Below are positions 46,142 through 54,520 of a stretch of DNA of 64,000 nt, one piece after another. The translations under genes and the position numbers were made by a program. Each line of letters starts with the position of its first letter. Position 1 is the stretch's first letter. The notes under the pieces are model-generated. The model worked only from the letters and a program-made list of their open reading frames with translations, did not search any database and was not told the origin of the DNA. This DNA comes from Pseudactinotalea sp. HY158 (GTDB lineage: Bacteria; Actinomycetota; Actinomycetes; Actinomycetales; Beutenbergiaceae), in assembly GCF_009660225.1 (NCBI RefSeq), contig NZ_CP045920.1:3298079-3362078 (forward strand). Reading direction: 5' to 3'.

Positions 46142-48094
46142 GTGAGAATTCGATCAGTCGCCGCCGGCCTCCTCGGGGCGAGCCTGAGCCTCGGGGCGAC
46201 CCTGACGCTCGCCGCATGCACCGAGACCAGTGGACCCGAGCCCGGGCCGAGCACGCCCGAGACCGCGCAGGCACCGGTGCCCGCGGCCGTCGCGCAGTTG
46301 CCGGACGAGCCGTACACGGTCGTCGCCGCGTCGGGATCAGACTCCGACGACCCCGAGGAACCCGAGGAGCCCGATCAGCCCGATGCAGCCGCCGAGGCCG
46401 CCGCGATCGAGGCGGCACTCGCCTCGAGCCGGCTCCTCTTCGCCTCCGCCGAGGTCGCGCTCCTCGCCCCGGCCGGCGATCCGGTCGCGACCCTGCGCGC
46501 CGGGGCGACCGCCGCCGCGCTCGGGGCGCCGCTCCTCCTCACCCCGCAGGCGGGCACGTCGGCCCCCGAGCAGGACGGCGGCACCTCGCCCACCGAGCCC
46601 AGCGGGCCCACCGATCCCAGCGAGCCCAGCGAGCCCAGCGGGTCCAGCGGGTCCACGGAATCCACGGGATCCACGGAATCCACCGAGCTTGCGGACCTCG
46701 CAGCGGAGCTCGATCGACTCGGGGCCGGTTCGCTCCTCACGTTCGGCCAGGCCTCCGATGTGGCGACCGCCGCCCTCGGAGACGGTCGGAGCATCGCGGC
46801 CGCGCCGACCGACACCGGCGAGCTCGCCGCCGCGCTCGGCCTCGACCTGAGCGAACCGGCACCGGGCGACGCCGACCCGGCCCCCGCCGATGGCCTGGCG
46901 GCCCTGACGACCCTCGCCTCCCTCGAGGAGGGCGAGGTGCCGGCGGCCGGGCCGGGCGCGAGCAACCAGGCCGCCGACCCGACGAACACAGCCGGCCAGA
47001 ACGACAAGACCGACCCGAGCGGCCCAGCCGACCGGAACGGCCCGGCCGACCTGCCCGCGCTCCTTCCCGGCGAGCGCGTCGACGGGCTCGAGGTGCTTGT
47101 CGACGACGACCCGGCCCAGGTGGGCGCGCTCGCCAACGCCCGGGCCGCGGGCGCCGCGGTGGCGATCGTGCCCGGCGACCCCCGGGGATCGGCGGCACGG
47201 ATCAGCGCCCTGGGGGAGGCCGCCGCCGTCGTCGGCTTCGGCGACCGCTACGGCGACACCGAGACGTTCGCCTGGCAGGTCGCGACCGCCGCCACGGGCG
47301 TCGAGCTGCCCGGCGGGGGTCAACTCGTGTTCGATCACAAGCGCTACGTCGCCCTGTACGGCAGCCCTCATTCCGACCAGCTCGGGATCCTCGGCCATCA
47401 GGACCTGCCGCAGACCATCGACCTGGCAGCCGACTACGCCGCGAAGTACGAGGGCCTGACCGACGAGGCGATCGTGCCCGCACTCGAGGTGATCGTCACC
47501 GTGGCCTCGGGTTCCGCGGGCGGCGACGGCAACTACTCGAACGAGTGGCCCGCCGAGGACTACCTACCGATGATCGAGGCGGCCGCGGAGGCCGGACAGT
47601 ACGTCGTGCTCGACTTCCAGCCCGGCCGCACGAACTTCCTCGACCAGGTCCGCGACTACTCCGAACTCCTCACCCATCCGAACGTCGGGATCGCGCTCGA
47701 TCCGGAGTGGCGCCTGAAGAAGGACCAGGTGCACCTGCGCCAGATCGGGACCGTGACCGCCGCCGAGGTCAACTCGGTGATCGACTACGTCGCCGACTTC
47801 GTGCGCGAGCGCGACCTCCCCCAGAAGATGGTCGTGCTCCACCAGTTCCAGCGCCGGATGGTCTCCGACCGCGCCGACCTCGACCTGAGCCGCTCCGAGG
47901 TGGCCGTACTCGTCCACGCCGACGGCCATGGCACGCCCGGGGCCAAGCTCGCCACGTGGGAGAACATCCGGTCCGGCGCCCAGCCCGGCCTGCACTGGGG
48001 CTGGAAGAACTTCCTCGAGCGGGACACCCCGATGCTCACGCCCGCGCAGACGTTCGCGATCGACCCGACCCCGGACTTCGTCAGCTACCAGTGA
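46142..48094 (+). CDS. large lipoprotein of unknown function with Ser/Thr/Pro linkers
   Basis: This 650-residue protein starts at GTG, with a lipoprotein signal ending in LTLAAC. Residues 40-150 resemble cell-wall-binding repeat domains (LLFASAEVALLAPAGDPVAT, LGAPLLLTPQ). Low-complexity linkers made of EPSEPSG and GSTESTGSTE units follow, encoded by 9-bp repeats. The C-terminal 250 residues look like a barrel-type, glycosidase-like fold (LFGSPHSDQ-like YGSPHSDQLGILGH, GQYVVLDFQPGRTNFLDQVR, NVGIALDPEWRLKKDQVH, MVVLHQFQRRMV). It is probably an exported surface protein; substrate unknown. It sits between the TetR and thiolase promoters. Confidence 0.82.
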   Translation: MRIRSVAAGLLGASLSLGATLTLAACTETSGPEPGPSTPETAQAPVPAAVAQLPDEPYTVVAASGSDSDDPEEPEEPDQPDAAAEAAAIEAALASSRLLFASAEVALLAPAGDPVATLRAGATAAALGAPLLLTPQAGTSAPEQDGGTSPTEPSGPTDPSEPSEPSGSSGSTESTGSTESTELADLAAELDRLGAGSLLTFGQASDVATAALGDGRSIAAAPTDTGELAAALGLDLSEPAPGDADPAPADGLAALTTLASLEEGEVPAAGPGASNQAADPTNTAGQNDKTDPSGPADRNGPADLPALLPGERVDGLEVLVDDDPAQVGALANARAAGAAVAIVPGDPRGSAARISALGEAAAVVGFGDRYGDTETFAWQVATAATGVELPGGGQLVFDHKRYVALYGSPHSDQLGILGHQDLPQTIDLAADYAAKYEGLTDEAIVPALEVIVTVASGSAGGDGNYSNEWPAEDYLPMIEAAAEAGQYVVLDFQPGRTNFLDQVRDYSELLTHPNVGIALDPEWRLKKDQVHLRQIGTVTAAEVNSVIDYVADFVRERDLPQKMVVLHQFQRRMVSDRADLDLSRSEVAVLVHADGHGTPGAKLATWENIRSGAQPGLHWGWKNFLERDTPMLTPAQTFAIDPTPDFVSYQ

Positions 48095-48105
48095 CCCGGT
48101 TCACA

Positions 48106-48132
48106 GACCGTCGGTACCGGGTACCATCGGTC
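48106..48132. promoter_or_regulatory. 27-bp palindromic operator before the thiolase operon
   Basis: GACCGTCGGTACC and GGTACCATCGGTC flank one central G, nearly perfect reverse complements. It ends 41 bases before the thiolase ATG. Over 37 aligned bases, including a shared GGTTCACA left flank, it matches the TetR-promoter site at 30 positions, which strongly suggests one regulator controls both transcripts. Confidence 0.82.
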
Positions 48133-48172
48133 TCAGGAATACCCGGAGTGCCCCGACCGAGTGAGGAACGCC

Positions 48173-49489
48173 ATGTCAGTTGTCACCCCACCGAGGCGCG
48201 CAGCGATCCTCGGCGGAAATCGGATCCCGTTCGGCAAGGCCGGGGGCGCCTACGCCGGCGCGTCGAACCTCGACCTGCTCACCGCCGCGCTCGACGGGCT
48301 CATCGCCCGCTTCTCCCTCCAGGGCGAGCGCCTCGGCGACGTGAGCGCGGGCGCGGTGCTCAAGCACAGCCGCGACTTCAACCTCACCCGTGAGGCGGTG
48401 CTCGGCACGACCCTCGACCCGCACACCTCGGCCTTCGACGTGCAGCGCGCCTGCGCCACGAGCATGGAGGCCGCCTGGTCGGTCGCCAACAAGATCGCCC
48501 TGGGCCAGATCGAATCCGGGATCGCCGGGGGCGTCGACTCGACCTCGGATGCGCCGATCGTCGTGAGCGACCGGCTCCGCCGCGCCCTGCTCAAGCTCTC
48601 CCGCGCGAAGACCCTCGGCCGGCGCGCCCGGGTCCTCGCCACGATCTCCCCGCGGGACCTCGCCCCCGTGGCCCCGAGCGTGAACGAGCCGCGCACCCAC
48701 CTGAGCATGGGCGAGCACCAGGCGCTCACCACCGCGGCCAAGGCCATCACCCGCGCGGACCAGGACCAGCTCGCCCTCGACTCCCACCGCCACCTCGCGG
48801 CGGCCTACGAGCGCGGCCTCTTCGACTCCCTGCTCACCCCCTACCGCGGCCTCACCCGCGACGAATCGCTCCGGGTGGACACGTCGATGGAGAAGCTCGC
48901 GACGCTCTCGCCCGTCTTCGGCACGTCGGGCGAGGACCCGTCGATGACCGCCGGGAACTCGACCCCGCTCTCGGACGGCGCGGCAACCGTTCTGCTCGCG
49001 AGCGAGGCCTGGGCGCAGGCGCGGGGTCTGCCCGCCCTCGCCTACGTCGTCGACGCCGAGGCGGCCGCGGTCGACTTCGTGCACGGGTCCGAGGGCCTGC
49101 TCATGGGCGGGGCCTACGCCGTGCCGCGGCTGCTGCACCGCGCCGGGCTCACCCTCGCCGACTTCGACTTCGTCGAGATCCACGAGGCCTTCGCCTCGAC
49201 CGTGCTCGCCACGATCGGGGCCTGGGCGGACGAGGACTTCAACCGGCGCGCCTTCGATGCCCCGGCGCTCGGCGAGCTGGACCGCAGCCGGCTCAACGTC
49301 GCCGGCTCCTCCCTCGCCGCCGGCCACCCGTTCGCGGCCACCGGCGCCCGCATCCTCGCCACGCTCGCGACCCTGCTCGCCGAACGCAAGGCCACGGGCC
49401 CACACGCGCCCGATCGGCCCGTGCGCGGGCTCATCTCCGTCTGCGCGGCGGGCGGCCAGGCCACTGCGATGATCGTCGAGGCGGCATGA
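48173..49489 (+). CDS. acetyl-CoA acyltransferase (thiolase, FadA2/FadI-like)
   Basis: This 438-residue thiolase has the nucleophilic cysteine in DVQRACATSMEAAWSVANKI, a GGVDSTSDAP loop, MTAGNSTPLSDGAATVLLAS, the histidine in VEIHEAFASTVLATIGAWA, NVAGSSLAAGHPFAATGARI, and the final cysteine in SVCAAGGQATAMIVEAA. It cleaves 3-ketoacyl-CoA in the last beta-oxidation step. The ATG at 48173 follows GAGG. It is the first gene of a plus-strand operon continued by the FabG4-like and MaoC genes, now interrupted by an IS110-type insertion eight bases after its stop. Confidence 0.93.
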   Translation: MSVVTPPRRAAILGGNRIPFGKAGGAYAGASNLDLLTAALDGLIARFSLQGERLGDVSAGAVLKHSRDFNLTREAVLGTTLDPHTSAFDVQRACATSMEAAWSVANKIALGQIESGIAGGVDSTSDAPIVVSDRLRRALLKLSRAKTLGRRARVLATISPRDLAPVAPSVNEPRTHLSMGEHQALTTAAKAITRADQDQLALDSHRHLAAAYERGLFDSLLTPYRGLTRDESLRVDTSMEKLATLSPVFGTSGEDPSMTAGNSTPLSDGAATVLLASEAWAQARGLPALAYVVDAEAAAVDFVHGSEGLLMGGAYAVPRLLHRAGLTLADFDFVEIHEAFASTVLATIGAWADEDFNRRAFDAPALGELDRSRLNVAGSSLAAGHPFAATGARILATLATLLAERKATGPHAPDRPVRGLISVCAAGGQATAMIVEAA

Positions 49490-49500
49490 GAAGCCCTATG

Positions 49501-50769
49501 TCAAGCCGCCTTGTTTTCGGGGGTGAGGTAGGGCTGGAGTGCTCGGTGTTTGCTGGGGTTGTATGGGACGTGGTCTTGCCAGCAGTGCCAGATGATGGTG
49601 AGCCATGCTCGGGCGAGGATTCGGACGGCGTGGGGGTGGTCGTGGCCTCTGGTTCTGGCTTGTTGGTAGAGGTGCGCGGCCCATGGGTTGGCTTTGATGC
49701 TGTCGGCGGCGAAGTCGGTGACGGCGTCGCGGAGTTGTTTGTCGCAGGACCAACGGAATCCGACGACGCGGATCCTCCCGGATTGGCGGGTCGATGGTGC
49801 TGCTCCGGCGAGGCAGATGAGTGCTTCGGGGGTGGGGAATCGGGAGCGGCAGTCGCCGATCTCGGCGAGCAGTCGGGCGGCGCGGACGCGCCCGGATCGG
49901 GGCAGGCTGGTGAAGATGTGCGCGTCGGGGTGGGTGGTCAGCTGCTGATCGATGTGCTTCTCCAGGGTGCGGGTCTGGGCCTGGAGGGTGCGCAGGACGG
50001 CGACGTGGCTGGCGGTGATCGTGGCCAGGGCTGTGGCGAAGTCACCTTCGGGTCCGCGGGGTGCGGCGAGGATCTTCGTGTGCAGCACGGTGGCTGGTGC
50101 GTCCGGAGTATCCCTGTTTGCGAGCCAGGTGCCGAGTCTGGTGGGGGTGAGCCAGTCCAGCTTGTCTTGGGTGTCGAAGCGTTCCAGGAACGACAGAGCT
50201 ATGTCGGAGTCGATGTCCTTGAACAGTCCGATTGTGGCGGGCAGTGCGTTGCGCAGGTGCGCGCGCAGCTGGTTTCCGGTCGCGATGCGGTGGGCGATGA
50301 GGTCCTTGCGTGCACGGCATGCCCGGCGCAGAGCTATCGTGTCGTCTCGGTCCGGGACGAGCGGGCGCAGTCGTGCCCGGTCGGTGCGGAGCGTGTCGGC
50401 GAGGACGAACGCGTCGAACCGGTCGTCCTTGTTGCCGGAGGAGCCGTATCGGCGTCGGATGTTCTTGACTTGGTTCGGGCTGATCACGACCACGGTGATG
50501 CCGGCGTCCAGCAGCGTGTCGATCACGGGTCCGTCGGGGCGTTCGATCGCGACTTCGGTGGCGTTGTTGCGGGCCAGGAAGGTGAGCAGGGCGCGCAGCC
50601 CCTCCGCGGTGTGTTCGATCATGCATCGGTCGATTTCACGGCCGCGATGATCTACCACGCTGACCGCGTGGTCGTCACGGGCCCAGTCCAGACCGGCGGT
50701 CACGTCGCCGGGAGGTTCCTCGGGCAGGCACAGGGTTTGTTCATGGGTGGGTGTGTTGGCAGACTTCAT
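49501..50769 (-). CDS. IS110-family DEDD transposase/recombinase
   Basis: This 422-residue protein has the N-terminal RuvC-like DEDD domain (TAGLDWARDDHAVSVVDHRG, EVAIERPDGPVIDTLLDAG, GNKDDRFDAFVLADTLRTD) and a C-terminal Transposase-20 domain (IFTSLPRSGRVRAARLLAEI, ICLAGAAPSTRQSGR) containing the serine segment of the family. It cuts and rejoins DNA, guided by an RNA from the element's non-coding end. AGGAGG precedes the ATG at 50769. It appears intact and possibly active. Confidence 0.95.
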   Translation of the reverse strand: MKSANTPTHEQTLCLPEEPPGDVTAGLDWARDDHAVSVVDHRGREIDRCMIEHTAEGLRALLTFLARNNATEVAIERPDGPVIDTLLDAGITVVVISPNQVKNIRRRYGSSGNKDDRFDAFVLADTLRTDRARLRPLVPDRDDTIALRRACRARKDLIAHRIATGNQLRAHLRNALPATIGLFKDIDSDIALSFLERFDTQDKLDWLTPTRLGTWLANRDTPDAPATVLHTKILAAPRGPEGDFATALATITASHVAVLRTLQAQTRTLEKHIDQQLTTHPDAHIFTSLPRSGRVRAARLLAEIGDCRSRFPTPEALICLAGAAPSTRQSGRIRVVGFRWSCDKQLRDAVTDFAADSIKANPWAAHLYQQARTRGHDHPHAVRILARAWLTIIWHCWQDHVPYNPSKHRALQPYLTPENKAA

Positions 50770-51019
50770 GTCAGCCTCCTTGCTGCTCGTACCAGTGGGG
50801 AGGCGCCCTCGTCTCACGGTGCTGTGGGAGCCGGGACGTGTCTGCCGGTTCGCTCACTGATCGGCGCTCGCCCCCGTCACCGGGTTTGGCGCTCAGCCCT
50901 ATCGACGGTCCACACGTCCCGGGCAGCCACCAGACCTCGCAGATCTCATGCTGGACATCAACAGTGTCGAGCGAGCTGGGCGATGGCCCGGCAGCACCCG
51001 GGGTGCATCAGCGTCCTAT
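50770..51019 (-). ncRNA. candidate IS110 bridge RNA in the element's 5' non-coding end
   Basis: The 250 bases upstream of the transposase are non-coding. An 11-bp perfect stem pairs 50831-50841 (CCGGGACGTGT) with 50912-50922 (ACACGTCCCGG). Inside the loop, at 50895-50905, lies AGCCCTATCGA, identical to 11 bases of the reconstructed empty target (left flank AGCCCTAT joined to right flank CGA). In characterised IS110 elements a bridge RNA from this end carries target- and donor-binding loops. The ends of the RNA and the second guide segment cannot be placed by eye. Confidence 0.5.
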
Positions 51020-51050
51020 CGAAGAACGCTGACACAAGGAAGGTAGACCA

Positions 51051-52421
51051 GTGAGCGACACGTACCTCGACCTCGTCAACTCCGGTCCGGCCGCGAAGCT
51101 CGCCAAGGCCCTCGGCCTCCCCCGCCCCGTGCCGCTGCGCCGGCAGGGCTTCGACGCCGGCCCCGCGCGGCCCGCGGCCGACGGCCCGGTCGTCGTGCTC
51201 GGCTCCGGCGACGACGCGGACTCGGTCGCGACCATGCTGCTCGACCGGGGCCTCGACGTGCGCCGCACCGCCCCGCAGGACGGTTCGCCCCGCGTGGCCG
51301 CGATCGTGCCGGTGTTCACCGCGTTGTCCGCCCCGCAGGAGGCCGGGGAGATCACCCTCGCGATCGGCGGGATGCTCCGCTCGCTCGCTCCGCACGGCCG
51401 GATCGTCTCGATCTCCCGCGATCCCGCCGACGCCCAGGGCGACGCGGCTCCCACGTGGGCCGCCGCCCAGGGCGGGGTGGCCGGCATGCTCCGCTCGCTG
51501 GCGAAGGAGCTGCGCGCCGGGGCGACCGCGAACGGGATCGTGCTCGCCGCCGGCGCCTACGCCGACTCCCCCTCGGTGTCCGCCACGCTCGCCTTCCTCC
51601 TGTCCACCCGCTCGGCGTTCGTCGACGGCCAGCTGCTCGAGGTGTCCACCGGCCGGGGGCACGAGCCTGCGGACGACGCCCTCCCCCTCGCCGGGCGCGT
51701 CGCCGTGGTCACGGGCGCGGCCCGGGGCATCGGCGAGGCGATCGCGCGCGTGCTCGCCCGCGACGGCGCCCACGTCATCGGCGTCGACGTGACGGCCGCC
51801 GGGGAGTCGCTCGCCGCCGTGATGAACCGGATCGGGGGCACCGCGCTCCAGCTCGACATCACCTCCCCCGAGGCGGGTCGGCGGATCGCGGACCTGGCGA
51901 GCGCCCGCTACGGGAGGCTCGACATCGTCGTCCACAATGCCGGGGTGCTGCGCGACAAGCTGCTCGCGAACATGAGCGCCGAGCAGTGGGATGCCGTCAT
52001 CGGCGTGAACATCGCCGCGCAGCTCGCGATGAACGAGCACCTGCTCACGCGCACCGACCTCGCCCCGGACGGGCTGCGGCTCGCCGCGCTCGCCTCGACC
52101 TCGGGGATCGCCGGCAACCGCGGCCAGACGAACTACGGCTATTCGAAGGCGGCCGTCATCGCGATGACCGAGGCGCTCGCGCCGCGGCTGGCGGGCACCG
52201 GCGGCACCGCGAACGCCGTGGCCCCGGGGTTCATCGAGACCGACATGACCGCGAAGATCCCGCCGATCCCGCGGCAGATCGCCCGGCGCGTCAACTCCCT
52301 CCAGCAGGGCGGCCGGCCGATCGACGTGGCCGAGGCGGTCGCGTTCCTCGTCTCGCCGGGCGCGGGCGGCATCACGGGGCAGACGCTGCGGGTGTGCGGG
52401 CAGAACCTCGTGGGGCGGTGA
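51051..52421 (+). CDS. high-molecular-weight 3-oxoacyl-reductase (FabG4-like SDR)
   Basis: This 456-residue two-domain short-chain dehydrogenase is of the FabG4 type. An N-terminal, degenerate Rossmann domain (about 1-200; GPVVVLGSGDDADSVATMLL) precedes a catalytic one with VAVVTGAARGIGEAIARVLA, VHNAGVLRDKLLANMS, the catalytic serine in ASTSGIAGNRGQ and Tyr/Lys in NYGYSKAAVIAM. It reduces 3-ketoacyl-CoA (or -ACP). The start is GTG with AAGGAAGG upstream. It is the second gene of the thiolase operon before the IS110 insertion, followed after six bases by MaoC. Confidence 0.92.
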   Translation: MSDTYLDLVNSGPAAKLAKALGLPRPVPLRRQGFDAGPARPAADGPVVVLGSGDDADSVATMLLDRGLDVRRTAPQDGSPRVAAIVPVFTALSAPQEAGEITLAIGGMLRSLAPHGRIVSISRDPADAQGDAAPTWAAAQGGVAGMLRSLAKELRAGATANGIVLAAGAYADSPSVSATLAFLLSTRSAFVDGQLLEVSTGRGHEPADDALPLAGRVAVVTGAARGIGEAIARVLARDGAHVIGVDVTAAGESLAAVMNRIGGTALQLDITSPEAGRRIADLASARYGRLDIVVHNAGVLRDKLLANMSAEQWDAVIGVNIAAQLAMNEHLLTRTDLAPDGLRLAALASTSGIAGNRGQTNYGYSKAAVIAMTEALAPRLAGTGGTANAVAPGFIETDMTAKIPPIPRQIARRVNSLQQGGRPIDVAEAVAFLVSPGAGGITGQTLRVCGQNLVGR

Positions 52422-52427
52422 CGGCCG

Positions 52428-53357
52428 GTGGACACGAACGGCCGGACCGGCACACACGGGACGGGCGGCGCGAGTGACACCGTGCTCCCGGCGCTGCCGA
52501 GCCTCGCCTCCCTCTACGGCGCGGCGCTCGGGCGCTCGGCGCGCGCGGCGATGCTGCGCACCGATCGGCCGCAGCTGCTGCCGAACGTGGTCTACCGCGT
52601 GGACGACGTCGGCGTGGATCCCGCGCGACTCACCCGCTACCAGCACCTGGTGGGCGAGTCGGGCCGGGACGTGCTGCCGGCCGGGTTCGTGCACGTGCTC
52701 GGCTTCCCGCTCGCGGTGCAGGTGATGGCCCGGCACGACTTCCCGCTGCCGCTGCTGGGGATGGTCCACATCGCCAATCGGGTGGAGGTCGCCCGACCGC
52801 TCGACCTGACCGACGCGCTCACGGTGCGGGCGTGGTCGCGGAACCGGCGGCCGCATCACCGGGGCACGCAGGTCGATCTCGTGGTCGAGGTGACCGAGAC
52901 GGGCGACACCGATCCCCAGCCCGCGTGGCGCGGCGTCTCGACCTACCTGGCCAAGGGCGTGCGGCTCGAGGGTCTCGAGGCGGCGCCGGAGCCCGTGCGT
53001 CAGGAGCCGGGCGAGCTCCCGGTGACGGCCCGTTGGGAGCTCGGGGCGGGGGTCGGCCGCGAATACGCCAAGGTCTCCGGCGACGTCAACCCGATCCACC
53101 TCTCGTCGCTGTCGGCCAAGGCGTTCGGGTTCCCGCGGGCGATCGCGCACGGCATGTACACCGCCTCCCGGGCGCTCGCGCTCGTGGGTCCGCGCCGGGG
53201 CGAGTCGTTCGCGTGGACGACCGAGTTCGCCGCTCCCGTGCTCCTGCCCGGCCGGGTCGAGGTGAACGTGACCGAGACCCCGGACGGGTTCACCTACGCG
53301 GGGTGGGGCCGGAAACCGAACTTCACGGGCGCCGTCCATAGGCTTCGACCGCACTGA
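52428..53357 (+). CDS. MaoC-family enoyl-CoA hydratase (HtdX/HtdY-like)
   Basis: This 309-residue protein has two hot-dog folds. The C-terminal one has the hydratase-2 motif YAKVSGDVNPIHLSSLSAKA then FGFPRAIAHGMYTA, with Asp and His as the catalytic pair. The N-terminal half (PAGFVHVLGFPLAVQVMA) is the degenerate partner. It hydrates trans-2-enoyl-CoA or dehydrates 3-hydroxyacyl-CoA. It starts at GTG six bases after the fabG4-like stop. With FabG4-like, thiolase and acyl-CoA dehydrogenase it completes a beta-oxidation set. No terminator hairpin is obvious after it. Confidence 0.9.
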   Translation: MDTNGRTGTHGTGGASDTVLPALPSLASLYGAALGRSARAAMLRTDRPQLLPNVVYRVDDVGVDPARLTRYQHLVGESGRDVLPAGFVHVLGFPLAVQVMARHDFPLPLLGMVHIANRVEVARPLDLTDALTVRAWSRNRRPHHRGTQVDLVVEVTETGDTDPQPAWRGVSTYLAKGVRLEGLEAAPEPVRQEPGELPVTARWELGAGVGREYAKVSGDVNPIHLSSLSAKAFGFPRAIAHGMYTASRALALVGPRRGESFAWTTEFAAPVLLPGRVEVNVTETPDGFTYAGWGRKPNFTGAVHRLRPH

Positions 53358-53433
53358 GGGTGCCGGCGCCGACGACCCGGCGGGCGTCGGCACTCGACCT
53401 CAGGCCCGAATGCGCCCGGTTCAGGTCGGCAGG

Positions 53434-53838
53434 TCACCTGGATTCGACGGTGAGCAGATCACCGGAGATCGCAACGACCACGAGCCGCTCATCCAGAGAC
53501 GCATTCAGGTGGACCTCGAGCAGATCCTGGCAGTCGCCGCTGCCCGAGCCACCGAAGGTCCGTGTGGAGACGACGGCCACACGGACCGCCTCATCATCCT
53601 CCTCCAGGAGGTCGACCTCAGGGCCCTCGTTGCAGGTGTCGACCACGAGACCGAGGACCTCTGGTTCGAGGAGGCTCGCTTGAACCACAGGCACCCGGGC
53701 ACGCCAGGCGACGCCAACGGTCAACACGTACGTGCCTGCAACCACGAGGCCGATGACCAGCAGGCCGGCCGAGCCCCACCACAGCCGTCTACGTCGCCGC
53801 CGTGGGGCGGTGTCGCCCGTTCGAGATGGAGGAGACAT
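53434..53838 (-). CDS. single-span membrane protein of unknown function
   Basis: This 134-residue protein has a basic N-terminus (APRRRRRRLWWG), one membrane span (SAGLLVIGLVVAGTYVLTVG) and an extracytoplasmic part with two cysteines (VVDTCNEGPEVDLLEEDDEA, GSGSGDCQDLLEVHLNA) likely to form a disulfide. No family is recognised. Its ATG overlaps the stop of the upstream protease fragment as TGATG, so it was probably translated together with that protein before it decayed. Confidence 0.65.
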   Translation of the reverse strand: MSPPSRTGDTAPRRRRRRLWWGSAGLLVIGLVVAGTYVLTVGVAWRARVPVVQASLLEPEVLGLVVDTCNEGPEVDLLEEDDEAVRVAVVSTRTFGGSGSGDCQDLLEVHLNASLDERLVVVAISGDLLTVESR

Positions 53839-54005
53839 CAGTTCGTCGCGATGTAGATCCCGAGGGCGTTGTCGGATCGTATCGCCAGCCCGAGTGCAGC
53901 CCATAGGCAGTATTGCCCCAAGAGATCGGGCCACCGCTGTCACCACCGGCCGCGAGACGTTCTCGGTGACCCCTGCCCGTGACACCGGGACCTCCTGGCG
54001 CGTGC
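53838..54005 (-). pseudogene. fragment of a trypsin-like (S1) serine protease
   Basis: One frame encodes LAAGGDSGGPISWGNTAYGL then HSG, which is the active-site serine region of S1 proteases. The following part, LAIRSDNALGIYIATN before TGA, is in another frame and would continue naturally after HSG if one frameshift were repaired. The catalytic His and Asp regions are absent, because the neighbouring lipoprotein gene begins immediately upstream. It looks like a decayed remnant between two exported-protein genes. Confidence 0.5.
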
Positions 54006-54404
54006 TCACTCCATGACGACGAGGAAGTACTCGTCCTCGCCCGCACAGGCGGACGGAATGTCGAAGGAGTCGTGCGGCGGCTGGAAACCGCCGCCGAACG
54101 CGACCCCGCCCCCCGGGGCGAGGCGGTCCGGGCGGGGATCCTCGACGTCGAAGACGGGGATGGCCACGGATCCGTCGAGTTCGCTCTCGACCGCCAGGCA
54201 GCCGTCGCGATCGACGATCCGCCCCTCGAGCAGCGCGCCGTCGCCGACACCCGGCGTGCCTCCGCTCGAACGGGGAACCTGCAGCCCGTTCGGCAACTCG
54301 GTGCCGCCCGCCGAGGACGCCTGGCAACCGGCCGCGACGAGGACGAGTGCGGCCGCCGTGAGGAGTCGGCGCGCCCACCCGATCGGAATGACGCTGACGA
54401 CCAT
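54006..54404 (-). CDS. small lipoprotein
   Basis: This 132-residue protein has an N-terminal signal with lipobox LVAAGC after LLTAAALV. The mature part is Gly/Asp-rich with two more cysteines (VDRDGCLAVESELDGSVAIP, PSACAGEDEYFLVVME) and GGGVAFGGGFQPPHDSF. No family is recognised. It is the first of a minus-strand run of exported-protein genes; the protease fragment and the single-span protein lie downstream. Confidence 0.7.
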   Translation of the reverse strand: MVVSVIPIGWARRLLTAAALVLVAAGCQASSAGGTELPNGLQVPRSSGGTPGVGDGALLEGRIVDRDGCLAVESELDGSVAIPVFDVEDPRPDRLAPGGGVAFGGGFQPPHDSFDIPSACAGEDEYFLVVME

Positions 54405-54520
54405 GGCGACTCCTTCGTCGTAGTGCTCGGTCCGGTCAGGCTACGCGAGGCGTGGTCGGCCGCGGGCCGAGCCCACCTAACGATCCGGACACGACGACGC
54501 GGACGAGCGGACCGCGGCAC

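Larger units (their letters stand above)
49495..51019 (-). mobile_element. IS110-family insertion sequence, about 1.52 kb
   Basis: The element contains one transposase gene and a 250-base 5' non-coding end and lacks terminal inverted repeats, as expected for IS110. CCTAT is present at both ends (49495-49499 and 51015-51019). Removing the element joins the thiolase stop to AAGGAAGG and the fabG4 GTG at normal operon spacing, which supports these boundaries. The exact crossover within CCTAT cannot be fixed; IS110 elements usually recombine at a two-base core. Confidence 0.82.

Noticed and set aside
50893..50906. CCTAT at 50898 as the true left end of the IS110 element
   Set aside because: That would leave only 128 bases of 5' non-coding end and a 150-base operon gap, and would leave the 11-bp stem around it unexplained; the end at 51015-51019 restores the operon cleanly.
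54006..54404. Lipoprotein as the N-terminal half of the S1 protease
   Set aside because: It has its own stop codon and no His or Asp catalytic segments, so I kept it separate from the protease fragment.
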